From CAYYFX01 sp964571855 (GTDB lineage Bacteria; ARS69), in assembly GCA_964571855.1 (NCBI GenBank), contig CAZNDO010000003.1:150722-214721 (forward strand): a stretch of DNA of 64,000 nt, given 5' to 3'. This document shows, one piece after another, positions 26,262 through 35,416 of this stretch (positions within the stretch are counted from its first letter, which is position 1; each line of letters starts with the position of its first letter). Position numbers and translations under genes: made by a program. A model generated the notes under the pieces. That model was not told the origin of the DNA and searched no databases. It saw only the letters and a list, made by a program, of their open reading frames with translations.

Positions 26262-28193
26262 ATGGGCAAGATCATCGGCATCGATCTCGGGACGACGAAC
26301 TCGTGCGTGGCGGTCCTCGAGGGCGGCAACCCGGTCGTCATCCCGAACTCCGAGGGCGCGCGGACGACGCCGTCGGTCGTGGGGTTCACGAAGGACGGCG
26401 AGCGCCTCGTCGGGCAGATCGCGAAGCGCCAGGCCGTCACGAACCCCAGCAACACCGTCTACTCGATCAAGCGCTTCATGGGCCGCCGCTACGACGAGTG
26501 CGCGGCGGAGATCGCGAACGTCCCGTACAAGGTCGTGAAGGGCGCGAACGCGGACGCGCGCGTGGACATCGCCGGCAAGACCTACTCCCCGCCGGAGATC
26601 AGCGCGTTCGTCCTGCAGAAGATGAAGAAGACGGCGGAGGACTACCTGGGCCACGAGGTGACCGAGGCGGTCATCACGGTTCCCGCGTACTTCAACGATG
26701 CGCAGCGGCAGGCCACGAAGGACGCCGGCCGCATCGCCGGCCTGGACGTGAAGCGCATCATCAACGAGCCGACGGCGGCGTCCCTGGCGTACGGCCTGGA
26801 CAAGAAGAAGGACGAGAAGATCGCCGTGTTCGACCTCGGCGGCGGCACCTTCGACATCTCCATCCTGGAGATCGGCGACGGCGTCTTCGAGGTGAAGTCC
26901 ACGAACGGCGACACCCACCTCGGCGGCGACGACTTCGACAAGGCCATCATCGACTGGCTGGCCGCGGAGTTCATGAAGGACAACCCGGGCATCGACCTGC
27001 GCAAGGACCCCATGGCGCTCCAGCGGCTGAAGGAGGCCGCGGAGAAGGCGAAGATGGAGCTGTCCACGACCACCGAGACGGACGTGAACCTCCCGTTCGT
27101 CACCGCGGACGCCACCGGGCCGAAGCACCTGAACGTGAAGCTGTCGCGCGCGCAGTTCGAGCGCATCTGCGAGAAGCTGTTCGACCGCCTGAAGGACCCG
27201 TGCCTGGCGGCACTGGCGGACGCGAAGCTCACGCCGGCGCAGATCGACGAGATCGTGCTGGTGGGCGGCGCCACGCGCATCCCGCGGGTGCAGCAGATCG
27301 CGAAGGAGATCTTCGGCAAGGAGCCGCACCGCGGCGTGAACCCGGACGAGGTCGTGGCGGTGGGCGCGGCGATCCAGGGCGGCGTGCTCTCCGGCGAGCA
27401 GAAGGACGTGCTCCTGCTGGACGTGACGCCGCTGTCGCTCGGCATCGAGACGCTCGGCGGCGTGTCCACGAAGCTGATCGAGCGGAACACCACGATCCCC
27501 GTGCGCAAGAGCCAGGTCTTCTCCACGGCGTCGGACAACCAGCCCGAGGTGGAGATCCACGTGCTGCAGGGCGAGCGCGAGATGGCCGTGGACAACAAGT
27601 CCCTCGGCAAGTTCCACCTCCAGGGCCTGCCGCCGGCGCCGCGCGGCATGCCGCAGATCGAGGTCACGTTCGACATCGACGCGAACGGCATCATGCACGT
27701 GACCGCGAAGGACAAGGCCACGAGCAAGGAGCAGTCCATCCGGATCGAGTCCTCCAGCGGGCTCTCGGACGCCGAGATCCAGAAGATGGTGAAGGACGCC
27801 GAGTCGCACGCCGCGGAGGACAAGGCGCGGCGCGAGAAGGTGGACGCGCGCAACACGGCGGACCAGCTGGTGTACCAGACCGAGAAGCAGATGACCGAGC
27901 TGGGCGACAAGCTGGACGCGGACGCCCGGAAGCGCCTGGACGAGGCGATGACCGGCGTGAAGGATGCGCTCAAGGGCGAGGACGCCGGCGCGATCAAGCG
28001 GGCCGCGGACGCGCTGCAGAAGGTGTGGCACGACGAGGCCGGCAAGATGTACGCGCAGCAGCAGGCGCAGCAGCAGCAGACCGGAGGCGCCGGAGCGCCC
28101 GGACCGGAAGCGCCGGGCACGAACGGGGCGAAGGAGGAGGGCGCGGTGGACGCGGACTTCGAGGTCGTCGAGGACGACAAGAAGGTCAAGTAG
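26262..28193 (+). CDS. dnaK: Molecular chaperone DnaK (Hsp70)
   Basis: 643 residues, full length. The ATPase domain has GIDLGTTNSCVA (6-17), VPAYFNDAQRQATKDAG, INEPTAASLAYG and FDLGGGTFD. The substrate domain has DVTPLSLGIET and a helical lid. The C-terminus has a Q-rich linker (YAQQQAQQQQ) and a DADFEVVEDDKKVK tail like the EEVD-type acidic end. grpE and dnaJ are not adjacent. No CIRCE element is seen upstream. Positions 26140-26170 (CCCATAAGTGATTGACTCTG) are A+T-richer and probably contain the promoter. AAGGGGG lies about 5 nt before the ATG. An intrinsic terminator follows. Confidence 0.97.
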   Translation: MGKIIGIDLGTTNSCVAVLEGGNPVVIPNSEGARTTPSVVGFTKDGERLVGQIAKRQAVTNPSNTVYSIKRFMGRRYDECAAEIANVPYKVVKGANADARVDIAGKTYSPPEISAFVLQKMKKTAEDYLGHEVTEAVITVPAYFNDAQRQATKDAGRIAGLDVKRIINEPTAASLAYGLDKKKDEKIAVFDLGGGTFDISILEIGDGVFEVKSTNGDTHLGGDDFDKAIIDWLAAEFMKDNPGIDLRKDPMALQRLKEAAEKAKMELSTTTETDVNLPFVTADATGPKHLNVKLSRAQFERICEKLFDRLKDPCLAALADAKLTPAQIDEIVLVGGATRIPRVQQIAKEIFGKEPHRGVNPDEVVAVGAAIQGGVLSGEQKDVLLLDVTPLSLGIETLGGVSTKLIERNTTIPVRKSQVFSTASDNQPEVEIHVLQGEREMAVDNKSLGKFHLQGLPPAPRGMPQIEVTFDIDANGIMHVTAKDKATSKEQSIRIESSSGLSDAEIQKMVKDAESHAAEDKARREKVDARNTADQLVYQTEKQMTELGDKLDADARKRLDEAMTGVKDALKGEDAGAIKRAADALQKVWHDEAGKMYAQQQAQQQQTGGAGAPGPEAPGTNGAKEEGAVDADFEVVEDDKKVK

Positions 28194-28217
28194 CGCGCCG
28201 GCACGATCGACGCGACG

Positions 28218-28245
28218 CGGGCGGTCCGGGGAACCGGGCCGCCCG
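28218..28245 (+). terminator. Intrinsic terminator after dnaK
   Basis: CGGGCGGTCCGG (28218-28229) pairs with CCGGGCCGCCCG (28234-28245) across a GGAA loop, with one mismatch, and is followed by TTCGCAT. It lies 24 nt after the dnaK stop. Its position argues against the flippase starting at the ATG at 28251. Confidence 0.65.
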
Positions 28246-28319
28246 TTCGCATGGCGGGGCGGCTTGCCGTCCCGCGCGCCAGCGTCCAGACTGGGCGATC
28301 CTCCGTCCGGAGCGTCGGC

Positions 28320-29756
28320 GTGCGGTCGTTCGAGCCACGCGATCTGGTGCGCGGCATGGCGCCGCTCCTCGCGGGCGCGGGCGCCGCGCAGGCCGTGGCG
28401 TTCGCGGCGCTGCCCGTCCTCACACGCCTGTACGAGCCCGCCGCGTTCGGCGCGCTCGCGTTCTTCGGCGCCGCCGCCATGCTGGCCGGGCTCTGGATCT
28501 GCGGACGCTTCGAGCTCGCGATCCCCATCCCCGAGGACGACGCCACGGCGAAGGCGCTGCTGTCCCTCGCCACGCTCCTGGGGCTCGCCGCCGCCGTTCT
28601 CTCGGTCCCCGCGGCGCTCGGCCTCCGCGGGCTGCTCGGCGCGCAGGAGCGGTTCGCGGACGTGACGCCCTGGCTCGTGTGGATCCCGCCCAGCCTCCTC
28701 CTGACCAGCCTGTACCAGCCGCTCTCGTACTGGTTCACGCGCGCGGCGCGCTTCCGCGCCATCGCCCTCACGCGCGCGCTGCAGTCCTCCGCCACGGCCG
28801 CGGTGCAGATCGCGCTGGGGGTCGCGGGCGCGCTGGGGCCGGCGGGGCTCGTGGCCGGTGCGCTCGCGGGGCAGGCGGCGGCCACGGTCGCGCTGGAGGC
28901 GGCGGCGCGCCGCGACGCGCCACTCGCGGCACGGCTCCGCGGCAACCCCGCGCGGCTGCGCGCGCTGGCCTCGCGCTACCGCGAGTTCCCCCTGTTCACG
29001 ACGCCGGCCGGCCTGCTCCAGCTCGCCGCCGAGCAGCTCCCGCTGCTGCTCGTCCCCGCACTCTTCGGGCTGACGGTGGCCGGCGCGTACGCGCTACCGG
29101 CACGGCTGCTGCAGGCGCTGGTCCTGCTCGTCGCGGCGCCGGCGGCACAGGTGTTCTACCCGCTGGCGGCGCGCCGGCGCGGCACGGACCTCGCCGACGC
29201 CGCGCTCCGCACGCAGCGGATGCTGCTGGCGTGGACGCTGGCGCCCTCGCTCATCGCGGCGGCCGCCGCCGGGCCGGTGTTCGCCACCGTGTTCGGGGAG
29301 ACGTGGCGCGGGTCCGGCGCGTACTTCGTGCTGCTGCTGCCGTGGTTCGTCACGGCCATTCCCTTCGCTCCGCTCTCGCAGCTGCCGCTCGTCCTGGAGC
29401 GACCGCGCACCGCGCTGCACGTACACGTCGCGGTGCTCGCGGCCTCCGTCGGCGGGCTGCTCGCCGCCGCGCCCTTCGGCGCGGAGCCCGCGATCCTGAC
29501 GTTCGCGGCGATCGGCGGGGCCGCGCGACTGGCGTCCCTGGAGATCGTGCTCCGGAGCGCCGGCGCGTCGCCCGGCGCCGGGCTGGCGGTGTTCGCGCGC
29601 GCGTTGCGCTTCGCACTGATCCCGGCCGCCGCCGCCTGGGCGGCCGCGCGCTTCCTCTCCGACGAGCGCATCGTCACCGCGATCGTGGCGCTGCTCGTCC
29701 TCGCGCACGCCGCCGTGCAGCTCCGCGGCTTCCGGCGCGGTCCGGCCGTGTCGTGA
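28320..29756 (+). CDS. Polysaccharide biosynthesis flippase (Wzx/MATE-like)
   Basis: Multi-spanning membrane protein of 478 residues. GTG 28320 is chosen because GGAG lies 7 nt upstream and the first helix then starts soon after the N-terminus (FEPRDLVRGMAPLLAGAGAAQAVAF). The ATG at 28251 directly abuts the dnaK terminator and has no ribosome site. About 12 hydrophobic segments follow, with LPVLTRLYEPAAFGALAFF, typical of O-antigen/polysaccharide exporters (LTRLYxPxxFG). It flips lipid-linked oligosaccharide across the inner membrane. The TGA overlaps the next start (GTGA), pairing it with an asparagine-synthase-like enzyme, a common combination in surface-polysaccharide loci. Confidence 0.85.
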   Translation: MRSFEPRDLVRGMAPLLAGAGAAQAVAFAALPVLTRLYEPAAFGALAFFGAAAMLAGLWICGRFELAIPIPEDDATAKALLSLATLLGLAAAVLSVPAALGLRGLLGAQERFADVTPWLVWIPPSLLLTSLYQPLSYWFTRAARFRAIALTRALQSSATAAVQIALGVAGALGPAGLVAGALAGQAAATVALEAAARRDAPLAARLRGNPARLRALASRYREFPLFTTPAGLLQLAAEQLPLLLVPALFGLTVAGAYALPARLLQALVLLVAAPAAQVFYPLAARRRGTDLADAALRTQRMLLAWTLAPSLIAAAAAGPVFATVFGETWRGSGAYFVLLLPWFVTAIPFAPLSQLPLVLERPRTALHVHVAVLAASVGGLLAAAPFGAEPAILTFAAIGGAARLASLEIVLRSAGASPGAGLAVFARALRFALIPAAAAWAAARFLSDERIVTAIVALLVLAHAAVQLRGFRRGPAVS

Positions 29757-31333
29757 TCCGGCTCCTGCTCTCCGCGCCTTCCGTCTTCCCGTGGCAGCGC
29801 GCGGACCGCCTCGCGTGGCGAGGGCTGCCCCCGCCCGACCCGACCTTGGCGACCTTGCGCGACACGGACCCGGAGTCCCCCGGCGCGCCCGCCACCTGGA
29901 CCGCCGCCCTGGCGCGCGCGGCGCCGCCCTTCGGCGCGATCCTCGTGCGGGGCGACGCGGTGCTCGCCGCCGTGGACCGCGCCCGCTCGTTCCCGCTGTT
30001 CTGGGCGGAGCACGACGGCGGGCTCGTCCTCGGCGACGACGCCCGCGCCGTGCGGGACGCGCTGGGCGGGACCCCGACGGACGCCGCCGCCTTCGCCGAG
30101 GCGCGGCTCTGCGGCTTCGTCAGCGGCACGGACACGCTGGATCCGCGCGTGAAGCAGATGCGCTCGGGGGACGTGCTGCAGTGCGCGACCGGCCGCGGCG
30201 GCCCGGGAGCGAGGATCATCGCCGCGCCGCTGCCGCCGCGCGACGCGCCGGACCCGCGCGCCTCCGGCACGCCGGAGGCCCTGATGCGCGCGACGATGGC
30301 GCGCACGCTCGAGTCGCTGGGCGGCCGGCAGCTCGTCGTCCCGCTCACCGGCGGCTACGACTCGCGCCTGATCGCGATCCTCGCGCGCGACGCGGGCTAC
30401 GACCGCGTGCTGTGCGTGGGCTCGCACCGGGCGGCCGATCGCGAGACGACGACCGGGCGCGCGGTCGCGCAGCGCCTGGGCTTCGACTGGACGCACGCCG
30501 GCGCCGACCCGGACCGGTGGCGCGCCTGGTACGCCTCGGCCGACCGGCGCCGCTTCTACGACGCGACCGACGGTCTCGCCGCGCTCCCGCCGCTGCTCGA
30601 GTGGACCCCGCTCATGGAACTGCGCCGCACCGGACGCGCGGACGGCGACGCGGTGATCGTGCCCGGCCACTTCGGCCACTTCGTCACGGGCTCCTCCACG
30701 CCGGACCGGCGCGGCCCGGCCTCCGCGACCGCGCTCGCGAACCTCGTGGCCCGGCGCCGGTACGCGCTGAACCCGTGGCCGGCGGACCCCGCCGTCGCCG
30801 CCGCCGCGCGCGCCCGGCTGGAGGCGGCCGCGCGCGAAGCGGCGCGCGACGCCGCCGACCTGGACGATGCGGTGGACCGGTGGGAGTGGCGGGAGTACGC
30901 GACGAAGCGCGAGGGCGCGGTCGTCCGGGCGTTCGAGTGGGCGGGCTTCGAGTGGCGGCTCCCGTTCGCGGACCCGGCGGTCGTGGCCTGCTGGCGGGCG
31001 GTCTCGCGGCGGGACCGGCTGGACAGCCGGCGGCACCACGAGCTGGTGGACCGTCTCGGGAACCGATGGCGGCTCCCCCCGGCCAACCCGGGACGCGCCC
31101 GGGCCGTGCGCCTGCGGCGCTGGGCGCGCCGCACCGGCCTCCTCGGACCGGCCCGGGCGCTCCGGCGGCTGGCGCGGCGGCTGGACCGCGGCGCGATCGG
31201 GCGGCAGGACGCGCCCGGCTGGGCCGCCCTGGTCGATCCGGCGGTGCTGAGGCGCTCCTACACGGGGCTGGAGGGCGCGGAGAGCTACCTGGTCCGGGAC
31301 TGGCTCGCGGGTTGCGGAGGCGATCTGGTATAG
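29753..31333 (+). CDS. Asparagine-synthase-like amidotransferase, glutaminase Cys absent
   Basis: 526 residues, GTG start within the flippase stop. An N-terminal Ntn-like region (about 1-150: GAILVRGDAVLAAVDRARSFPLFW) lacks the terminal Cys2 required for glutaminase activity. The synthetase domain has a PPi loop VPLTGGYDSRLIA (about 197-209) in place of the usual SGGxDS, and AFEWAGFEWRLPFADPAVVACWR toward the end, like asparagine synthases that end with substrate-contact residues. It probably activates a carboxylate with ATP and uses free ammonia or an amine. A role in decorating polysaccharide is inferred from the flippase partner. An arginine-rich tail follows. Confidence 0.78.
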   Translation: MIRLLLSAPSVFPWQRADRLAWRGLPPPDPTLATLRDTDPESPGAPATWTAALARAAPPFGAILVRGDAVLAAVDRARSFPLFWAEHDGGLVLGDDARAVRDALGGTPTDAAAFAEARLCGFVSGTDTLDPRVKQMRSGDVLQCATGRGGPGARIIAAPLPPRDAPDPRASGTPEALMRATMARTLESLGGRQLVVPLTGGYDSRLIAILARDAGYDRVLCVGSHRAADRETTTGRAVAQRLGFDWTHAGADPDRWRAWYASADRRRFYDATDGLAALPPLLEWTPLMELRRTGRADGDAVIVPGHFGHFVTGSSTPDRRGPASATALANLVARRRYALNPWPADPAVAAAARARLEAAAREAARDAADLDDAVDRWEWREYATKREGAVVRAFEWAGFEWRLPFADPAVVACWRAVSRRDRLDSRRHHELVDRLGNRWRLPPANPGRARAVRLRRWARRTGLLGPARALRRLARRLDRGAIGRQDAPGWAALVDPAVLRRSYTGLEGAESYLVRDWLAGCGGDLV

Positions 31334-31334
31334 T
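31326..31334 (+). promoter_or_regulatory. Extended -10 promoter element before the PHP gene
   Basis: TGG-TATAGT (31326-31334) matches the extended -10 pattern TGn-TATAAT with one mismatch and overlaps the stop of the upstream gene. No good -35 hexamer is visible. The leader to the ATG at 31409 would be about 68 nt. Confidence 0.4.
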
Positions 31335-31408
31335 CTTCCCGGTCTCTCCCCGTGCCCGACAGCCGCGTCCGGGGTCCGCGCTCCCGACGTGCCCGGAGGA
31401 ATCTCCCC

Positions 31409-33466
31409 ATGCGTCTCCGCCTCGCCTCCGTCGCGTGCGCGTTCGCCGCGCTGGCCGCGGCGCCGGTCCCCGCGCCCGCGCAGTACAACCTGTACTTCGG
31501 GAACTTCCACGCGCACTGCAACCTGTCGGACGACGCCGCGGGACCGCTCTCCGGCACGCCGGGCACGGCCTACCAGTACGCGCGGGACGTGGCGGACATC
31601 GACATCCTGGCGCTGACCGACCACACGCACTACATGAGCGCGCTCGAGTACAGCCAGCTGCAGAGCGCGGCGAACTCGTGGACGTCGAACGGCACGTTCG
31701 TGGCCATCGCCGCGCAGGAGCACGGCAGCCTCTCCACCACCGTGACCGGCGCGTTCGGCCACATGAACGTGTGGGAGGCGGCGCAGCTCATCAACCAGGA
31801 CCTGTACCGCTACAACCTGCCGGGGACGTACCAGTGGGTCGCGTCGAACGTGGACGACACGATCGGCGCGCCGCTCGTGGCAGGCTTCAACCACCCGTAC
31901 AGCGGGTCGGGCGCGGGGGTGTGGGACCAGTTCCACGACTTCCAGTACGACGCGAACGGCGACGCCTGCATGCGCTTCATCGAGGTGCTGAACGGCAAGC
32001 GGACCGCGTCCTACGAGAACGAGTACTTCGAGGCGCTGGGCAAGGGCTGGCACATCGGCGCGCTGGGGAACCAGGACAACCACGAGGGCAGCTGGGGCGA
32101 CCAGGAGAACAACGTGGGGCGGATCCCGCTGACCGGCGTGTGGGCCCCCGCGCTCACGAAGGCCGACGTGCTGCAGGCGCTGGCGGCGCGCCGCACCTTC
32201 GCCATGGAGGTGAGCCCCGCCACGGACCGGATCTCGATGGAGTTCAAGGCCGACGGCAACTGGATGGGCTCGCAGTACTCCACGGCGGCGGACTCGATCC
32301 AGTTCCACGCGTCGGTGTCCTCCGGAAGCGGCATCGCCACGCTGCAGCTGTTCCGGAACGGGACGTTCATCAAGTCCGTGGGCATCGGCGGCGCGTCCGG
32401 CACCTGGGACACGTTCGACACGCCCGGGCCGGGGGATTTCCACTACGTGCTGAAGCTGAACCAGGCGGACGGCGACCACGCGTGGAGCAGCCCGATCTGG
32501 GTGCACTCCACGTCGGACTTCTCGCTGCCGCTGTCCGCCGTGGCGCAGGACGACGGGAGCGGGTTCCCCACCCTGTGGTTCCAGAGCGTGACCGTGCAGG
32601 GCCTGGTCACGGTGGACACGGACTCGCTGAGCACGATCGACAACATCTTCTACATCCAGGACGCCACCGCGGGGCTGATGGTGCAGCAGTTCGGCGTGCA
32701 GACGCAGCACCTCACGGCCGGGGACAACGTGCTCGTCACCGGCACGATCGACACGTTTCAGGGACAGACCTTCCTCAGCTCGCCCACCAGCATCCAGGTG
32801 CTGAGCCAGGGCGGCGACGCGCCCACGCCCATCGTGATCGGCACGAACGACCTGGCGACCGCGGGCGAGACCTGGGAGAACATGCTGGTGGAGCTGCGCG
32901 ACGTGGCGGTCACCGGCGGCACGTGGCCGGCGCCGGGCTTCGACGGCACGGTGACGATCGACGATGGCACCGGGCCCGTGACCCTGGTCATCGACAAGGA
33001 CACGCCGCTGGACGACATGGGCGCCCCCGCGGAGCCCACGTTCTGGGTGCGCGGCGTGGTGGTGCAGCGCGCGCCGTCGCCGCCGTACACGTGCTGCTGG
33101 GCGCTCCTGCCGCGGTTCGGCACGGACATCTTCCAGCCGGTGGGCGTGGACGTGATCGAGCTGCCGAGCCACCACGAGACCCGCGCCACCGCGCTGTTCC
33201 CGCCGCAGCCGAATCCGGTGCGCGCGTCCACGCGCGTGCGGTTCGACCTCGCCGGCCAGGGCACACGCCCGGTGCGCGTGGACGTCTACGACGTGAACGG
33301 CCGCCACGTGCGCACTCTCGTGAACGGGGCGCTGCCGCCGGGCGAGTTCGAGGTGTCCTGGGACGGGCGCGCGCGCGCGGGGAAGCGCGTGGCCGCCGGC
33401 GTGTACTTCGTCCGCCTCGACGCGAGCGGCACGGAGCTGAGCCGGAAGGTCGTGGTGCTGGAGTAG
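31409..33466 (+). CDS. Secreted PHP-domain protein with OB-fold and FlgD-like tail
   Basis: 685 residues; GGAGGAATCTCCCC precedes the ATG at 31409. Signal peptide about 1-24 (ending APAQ). The PHP (polymerase-histidinol phosphatase type) domain spans about 25-300: YFGNFHAHCNLSDD (HxH metal site), ILALTDHTHYM, AAQEHGS, GFNHPYSG and GNQDNHEGSW. This matches the CehA/McbA-like secreted subgroup. Residues about 375-500 resemble an OB-fold module found in secreted nucleases (VTVQGLVTVDTDSLS, FYIQDATAGLMVQQFG, TAGDNVLVTGTIDTF). The last ~80 residues are a FlgD-like tail (PPQPNPVRAS, VYDVNGRHVRTLV, WDGRARAGKRV, GVYFVRLDAS). A secreted metal-dependent phosphoesterase is the likely activity; the substrate is unknown. 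Confidence 0.83.
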   Translation: MRLRLASVACAFAALAAAPVPAPAQYNLYFGNFHAHCNLSDDAAGPLSGTPGTAYQYARDVADIDILALTDHTHYMSALEYSQLQSAANSWTSNGTFVAIAAQEHGSLSTTVTGAFGHMNVWEAAQLINQDLYRYNLPGTYQWVASNVDDTIGAPLVAGFNHPYSGSGAGVWDQFHDFQYDANGDACMRFIEVLNGKRTASYENEYFEALGKGWHIGALGNQDNHEGSWGDQENNVGRIPLTGVWAPALTKADVLQALAARRTFAMEVSPATDRISMEFKADGNWMGSQYSTAADSIQFHASVSSGSGIATLQLFRNGTFIKSVGIGGASGTWDTFDTPGPGDFHYVLKLNQADGDHAWSSPIWVHSTSDFSLPLSAVAQDDGSGFPTLWFQSVTVQGLVTVDTDSLSTIDNIFYIQDATAGLMVQQFGVQTQHLTAGDNVLVTGTIDTFQGQTFLSSPTSIQVLSQGGDAPTPIVIGTNDLATAGETWENMLVELRDVAVTGGTWPAPGFDGTVTIDDGTGPVTLVIDKDTPLDDMGAPAEPTFWVRGVVVQRAPSPPYTCCWALLPRFGTDIFQPVGVDVIELPSHHETRATALFPPQPNPVRASTRVRFDLAGQGTRPVRVDVYDVNGRHVRTLVNGALPPGEFEVSWDGRARAGKRVAAGVYFVRLDASGTELSRKVVVLE

Positions 33467-33486
33467 CGGCGCGGGCCGCGCGGCCG

Positions 33487-34017
33487 TCAGTCCAGCCGGA
33501 ACGCGCGGAACACCAGCTCCGTCTGGCCCAGGCGGACGCGGTCCCCGTCGTGGAGCACCACGCGCCCCGCGGGGGCCGCGCCGTTCACGAACGTGCCGTG
33601 GCGCGAGCCCAGGTCCTCCAGCGTGACCTCGCCGCCCTCGCGGACCTCGATGAGCACGTGCCGCTCCGAGGCCTGCGCATCCTTCACGCCGACCGCGCAG
33701 TCCGGCCCCTTGCCGAGCACGTTGCGGCCGTGATCCAGCCGGAAGTCCCGCCCGGCCTGCTCGCCGGTGACGGCCACGAGCCAGCCGGCCGGCAGCCCCT
33801 CGGGCGCGGCGCGCCGCGGCACGAGCACGGGACGGCGCGCGGAGTCCCGCACGTCGCGCGGCAGCTCGGGCAGCGCATCCGTGCTGTCCTTCGCGGCGCC
33901 GGCCGCGGGAGCCGCGGGTGCGCCCTTCTCCGCCTCGCAGTACGGGCACCGCTCCCAGGACTGCTCCAGGGGATGCCCCTTGTCGCACGTGCGGGCGGGC
34001 TTCTTCTTCGCGAACAC
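33487..34017 (-). CDS. Zinc-ribbon plus FHA-domain protein
   Basis: 176 residues from GTG 34017, where GGAAAGG gives a ribosome site. The N-terminus KKKPARTCDKGHPLEQSWERCPYCEAE holds a CxxxH...CxxC zinc-ribbon-like motif. After a Pro/Ala linker comes an FHA domain (about 85-175): DHGRNVLGKGPDCAVGVKDAQASERHVLI, LEDLGSRHGTFVNGA, DGDRVRLGQTELVF. FHA domains bind phosphothreonine. A second FHA gene lies directly upstream, so the pair probably acts in Ser/Thr-kinase signalling; no kinase gene is in the window. Confidence 0.82.
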   Translation of the reverse strand: MFAKKKPARTCDKGHPLEQSWERCPYCEAEKGAPAAPAAGAAKDSTDALPELPRDVRDSARRPVLVPRRAAPEGLPAGWLVAVTGEQAGRDFRLDHGRNVLGKGPDCAVGVKDAQASERHVLIEVREGGEVTLEDLGSRHGTFVNGAAPAGRVVLHDGDRVRLGQTELVFRAFRLD

Positions 34018-34082
34018 GCGGGCCTTTCCGCCGGCCTCCGCCGGCCTGCGTCGATCCGTCCGGGGAGCCTGCGCTCCCGGGA

Positions 34083-34448
34083 TCAGAGACGCGTGAAGAT
34101 CAGATCGACCGAGTCCCCGAGCCGGATGAGGTCCCCGCTGTGGAGCTCCGCTTCCTGCGCGATCTCGCCGTTCACCCGGGTGCCGTAGCGGGAGTGATCC
34201 CGGAGGCGCACGGTCCCGTTGGTGAGCTCGAGCACCGCGTGGCGCTGCGACACCTTCGGGTGGCTCACCACGACCGACTGCCCCTCCGCGCTCCCGATGG
34301 TGGCCACCGGGGTGCGGATCAGGAACTCCACGCCCGCCTGCGTCCCCTCGCGGAGCGTGAGCTTGAACAGCGGGCGCGGGCGGAAGCGCCGCCAGGCGAC
34401 CCACCCGGCAACCAGCAGTACCGCAACGACGACGAGAGCGAACACCAT
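34083..34448 (-). CDS. Membrane-anchored FHA-domain protein
   Basis: 121 residues. The ATG at 34448 is used because the longer frame overlaps the upstream gene. One N-terminal helix (VFALVVVAVLLVAGWVAW) is followed by an FHA domain at about 30-118: TPVATIGSAEGQSVVVSHPKVSQRHAVLEL, LRDHSRYGTRVNGE, SGDLIRLGDSVDLIF. The S-x-x-H and NG residues typical of phosphothreonine recognition are present. It would face the cytoplasm from the inner membrane. Lies between a secreted protein gene 14 nt upstream and the zinc-ribbon FHA gene 66 nt downstream. Confidence 0.82.
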   Translation of the reverse strand: MVFALVVVAVLLVAGWVAWRRFRPRPLFKLTLREGTQAGVEFLIRTPVATIGSAEGQSVVVSHPKVSQRHAVLELTNGTVRLRDHSRYGTRVNGEIAQEAELHSGDLIRLGDSVDLIFTRL

Positions 34449-34461
34449 GACGAGCGGCGCC

Positions 34462-35160
34462 TCAGCGCAGGCCCTCGAGAAGCTCCGGTTCCTTCTTCCA
34501 CTTGCCGCCATCCAGGCGCAGCACGGCCACGGGCTCCACGATCTCCGTGGAGCCGCCGCCGGCCATCTCGCCGAAGTCGTCGTCCAGCGCGACGTCCAGC
34601 ACCGACTTCTGGTAGGTCACGATCTCGCGCACGCCGTCCTCGTCCAGATCGTCCAGCTCGTACCAGCGGGTCTCGCCCTTCCGCGGCTTGCCCGAGTCCC
34701 ACACCGCGGACGCGCTCTTCCCGTCCCAGCCCAAGAGAACGCTGCCGGCCTGCGGGTCCTTCACCACGACCAGCGCCTGCGCGTCCGAGAACGCCACCTG
34801 GGTGACCACGGGCGGGTGCACGGCGTCCCCGCCGGGGAGATCCACCGCGCAGCGGACCGCCTTCCCGCCGGCGAGGCCCAGGAACACCGCGCGGGCGGGC
34901 TTACCGGGCTCCTGGAACGTCAGCACGCACTCCGCGGGCTCCGCGCCGTCCAGTTCCAGGGGGTACACCCGGTACTCCCCGCCCGGCCCGGAGTAGAGCG
35001 GAGCCTCCCGCGCGATCTCCGGGATGCCGCCGGGCAGTTCCGCCTTGATGGCCTGCCGGAGCGCCGGCGGGATGAGGTCCGCCCGGGCATCGCCCGGAGC
35101 CGTGGCCGCGCATCCCACGGCCAGGGCCAAGGCGAGAGCGATTCCGCGGTTCCGATCCAT
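34462..35160 (-). CDS. Secreted protein of unknown function
   Basis: 232 residues; CAGGAGG lies 7 nt before the ATG. A signal peptide (MDRNRGIALALALAVGCAATA...) is present, and the internal Cys could be a lipobox (AVGC). The body is beta-rich with ECVLTFQEPGKPARAVFLGL, ALVVVKDPQAGSVLLGWDG and WYELDDLDEDGVREIVTYQK. The last segment resembles an FG-GAP-like calcium loop (DLDEDGVREIV). The family is not recognised. Probably the first gene of a three-gene unit with the two FHA genes. Confidence 0.6.
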   Translation of the reverse strand: MDRNRGIALALALAVGCAATAPGDARADLIPPALRQAIKAELPGGIPEIAREAPLYSGPGGEYRVYPLELDGAEPAECVLTFQEPGKPARAVFLGLAGGKAVRCAVDLPGGDAVHPPVVTQVAFSDAQALVVVKDPQAGSVLLGWDGKSASAVWDSGKPRKGETRWYELDDLDEDGVREIVTYQKSVLDVALDDDFGEMAGGGSTEIVEPVAVLRLDGGKWKKEPELLEGLR

Positions 35161-35416
35161 GGGCCAGCCTCCTGAGGAAGACACAAGGTAGCCCCATTTC
35201 GCCTCCGGGGCGAGGGGCCGCGCCCCCTGACCGGCCTTCGGCGACCGGCCCGGGACGGACCCGGCCCGGGAGGGCCCGGGAATCCCCGGCAAGCGGTTGC
35301 CGCACAACCCGTTGCGGCCCGTCTCAAGCCCGGCCCGCGCGGGGTCGAAGAATGGGAGGATATCCCGGAACACGGCCGGGTGGCAGCGCCCGCCGTCCCC
35401 CACTGGAGGAAGCGTC

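Noticed and set aside
28251..28319. Earlier ATG for the flippase
   Set aside because: It directly abuts the dnaK terminator, has no ribosome site and adds a non-homologous arginine-rich stretch before the first helix.
29156..33988. 1610-codon minus-strand open frame
   Set aside because: Shadow of the flippase, asparagine-synthase-like and PHP genes; no domain or ribosome site of its own.
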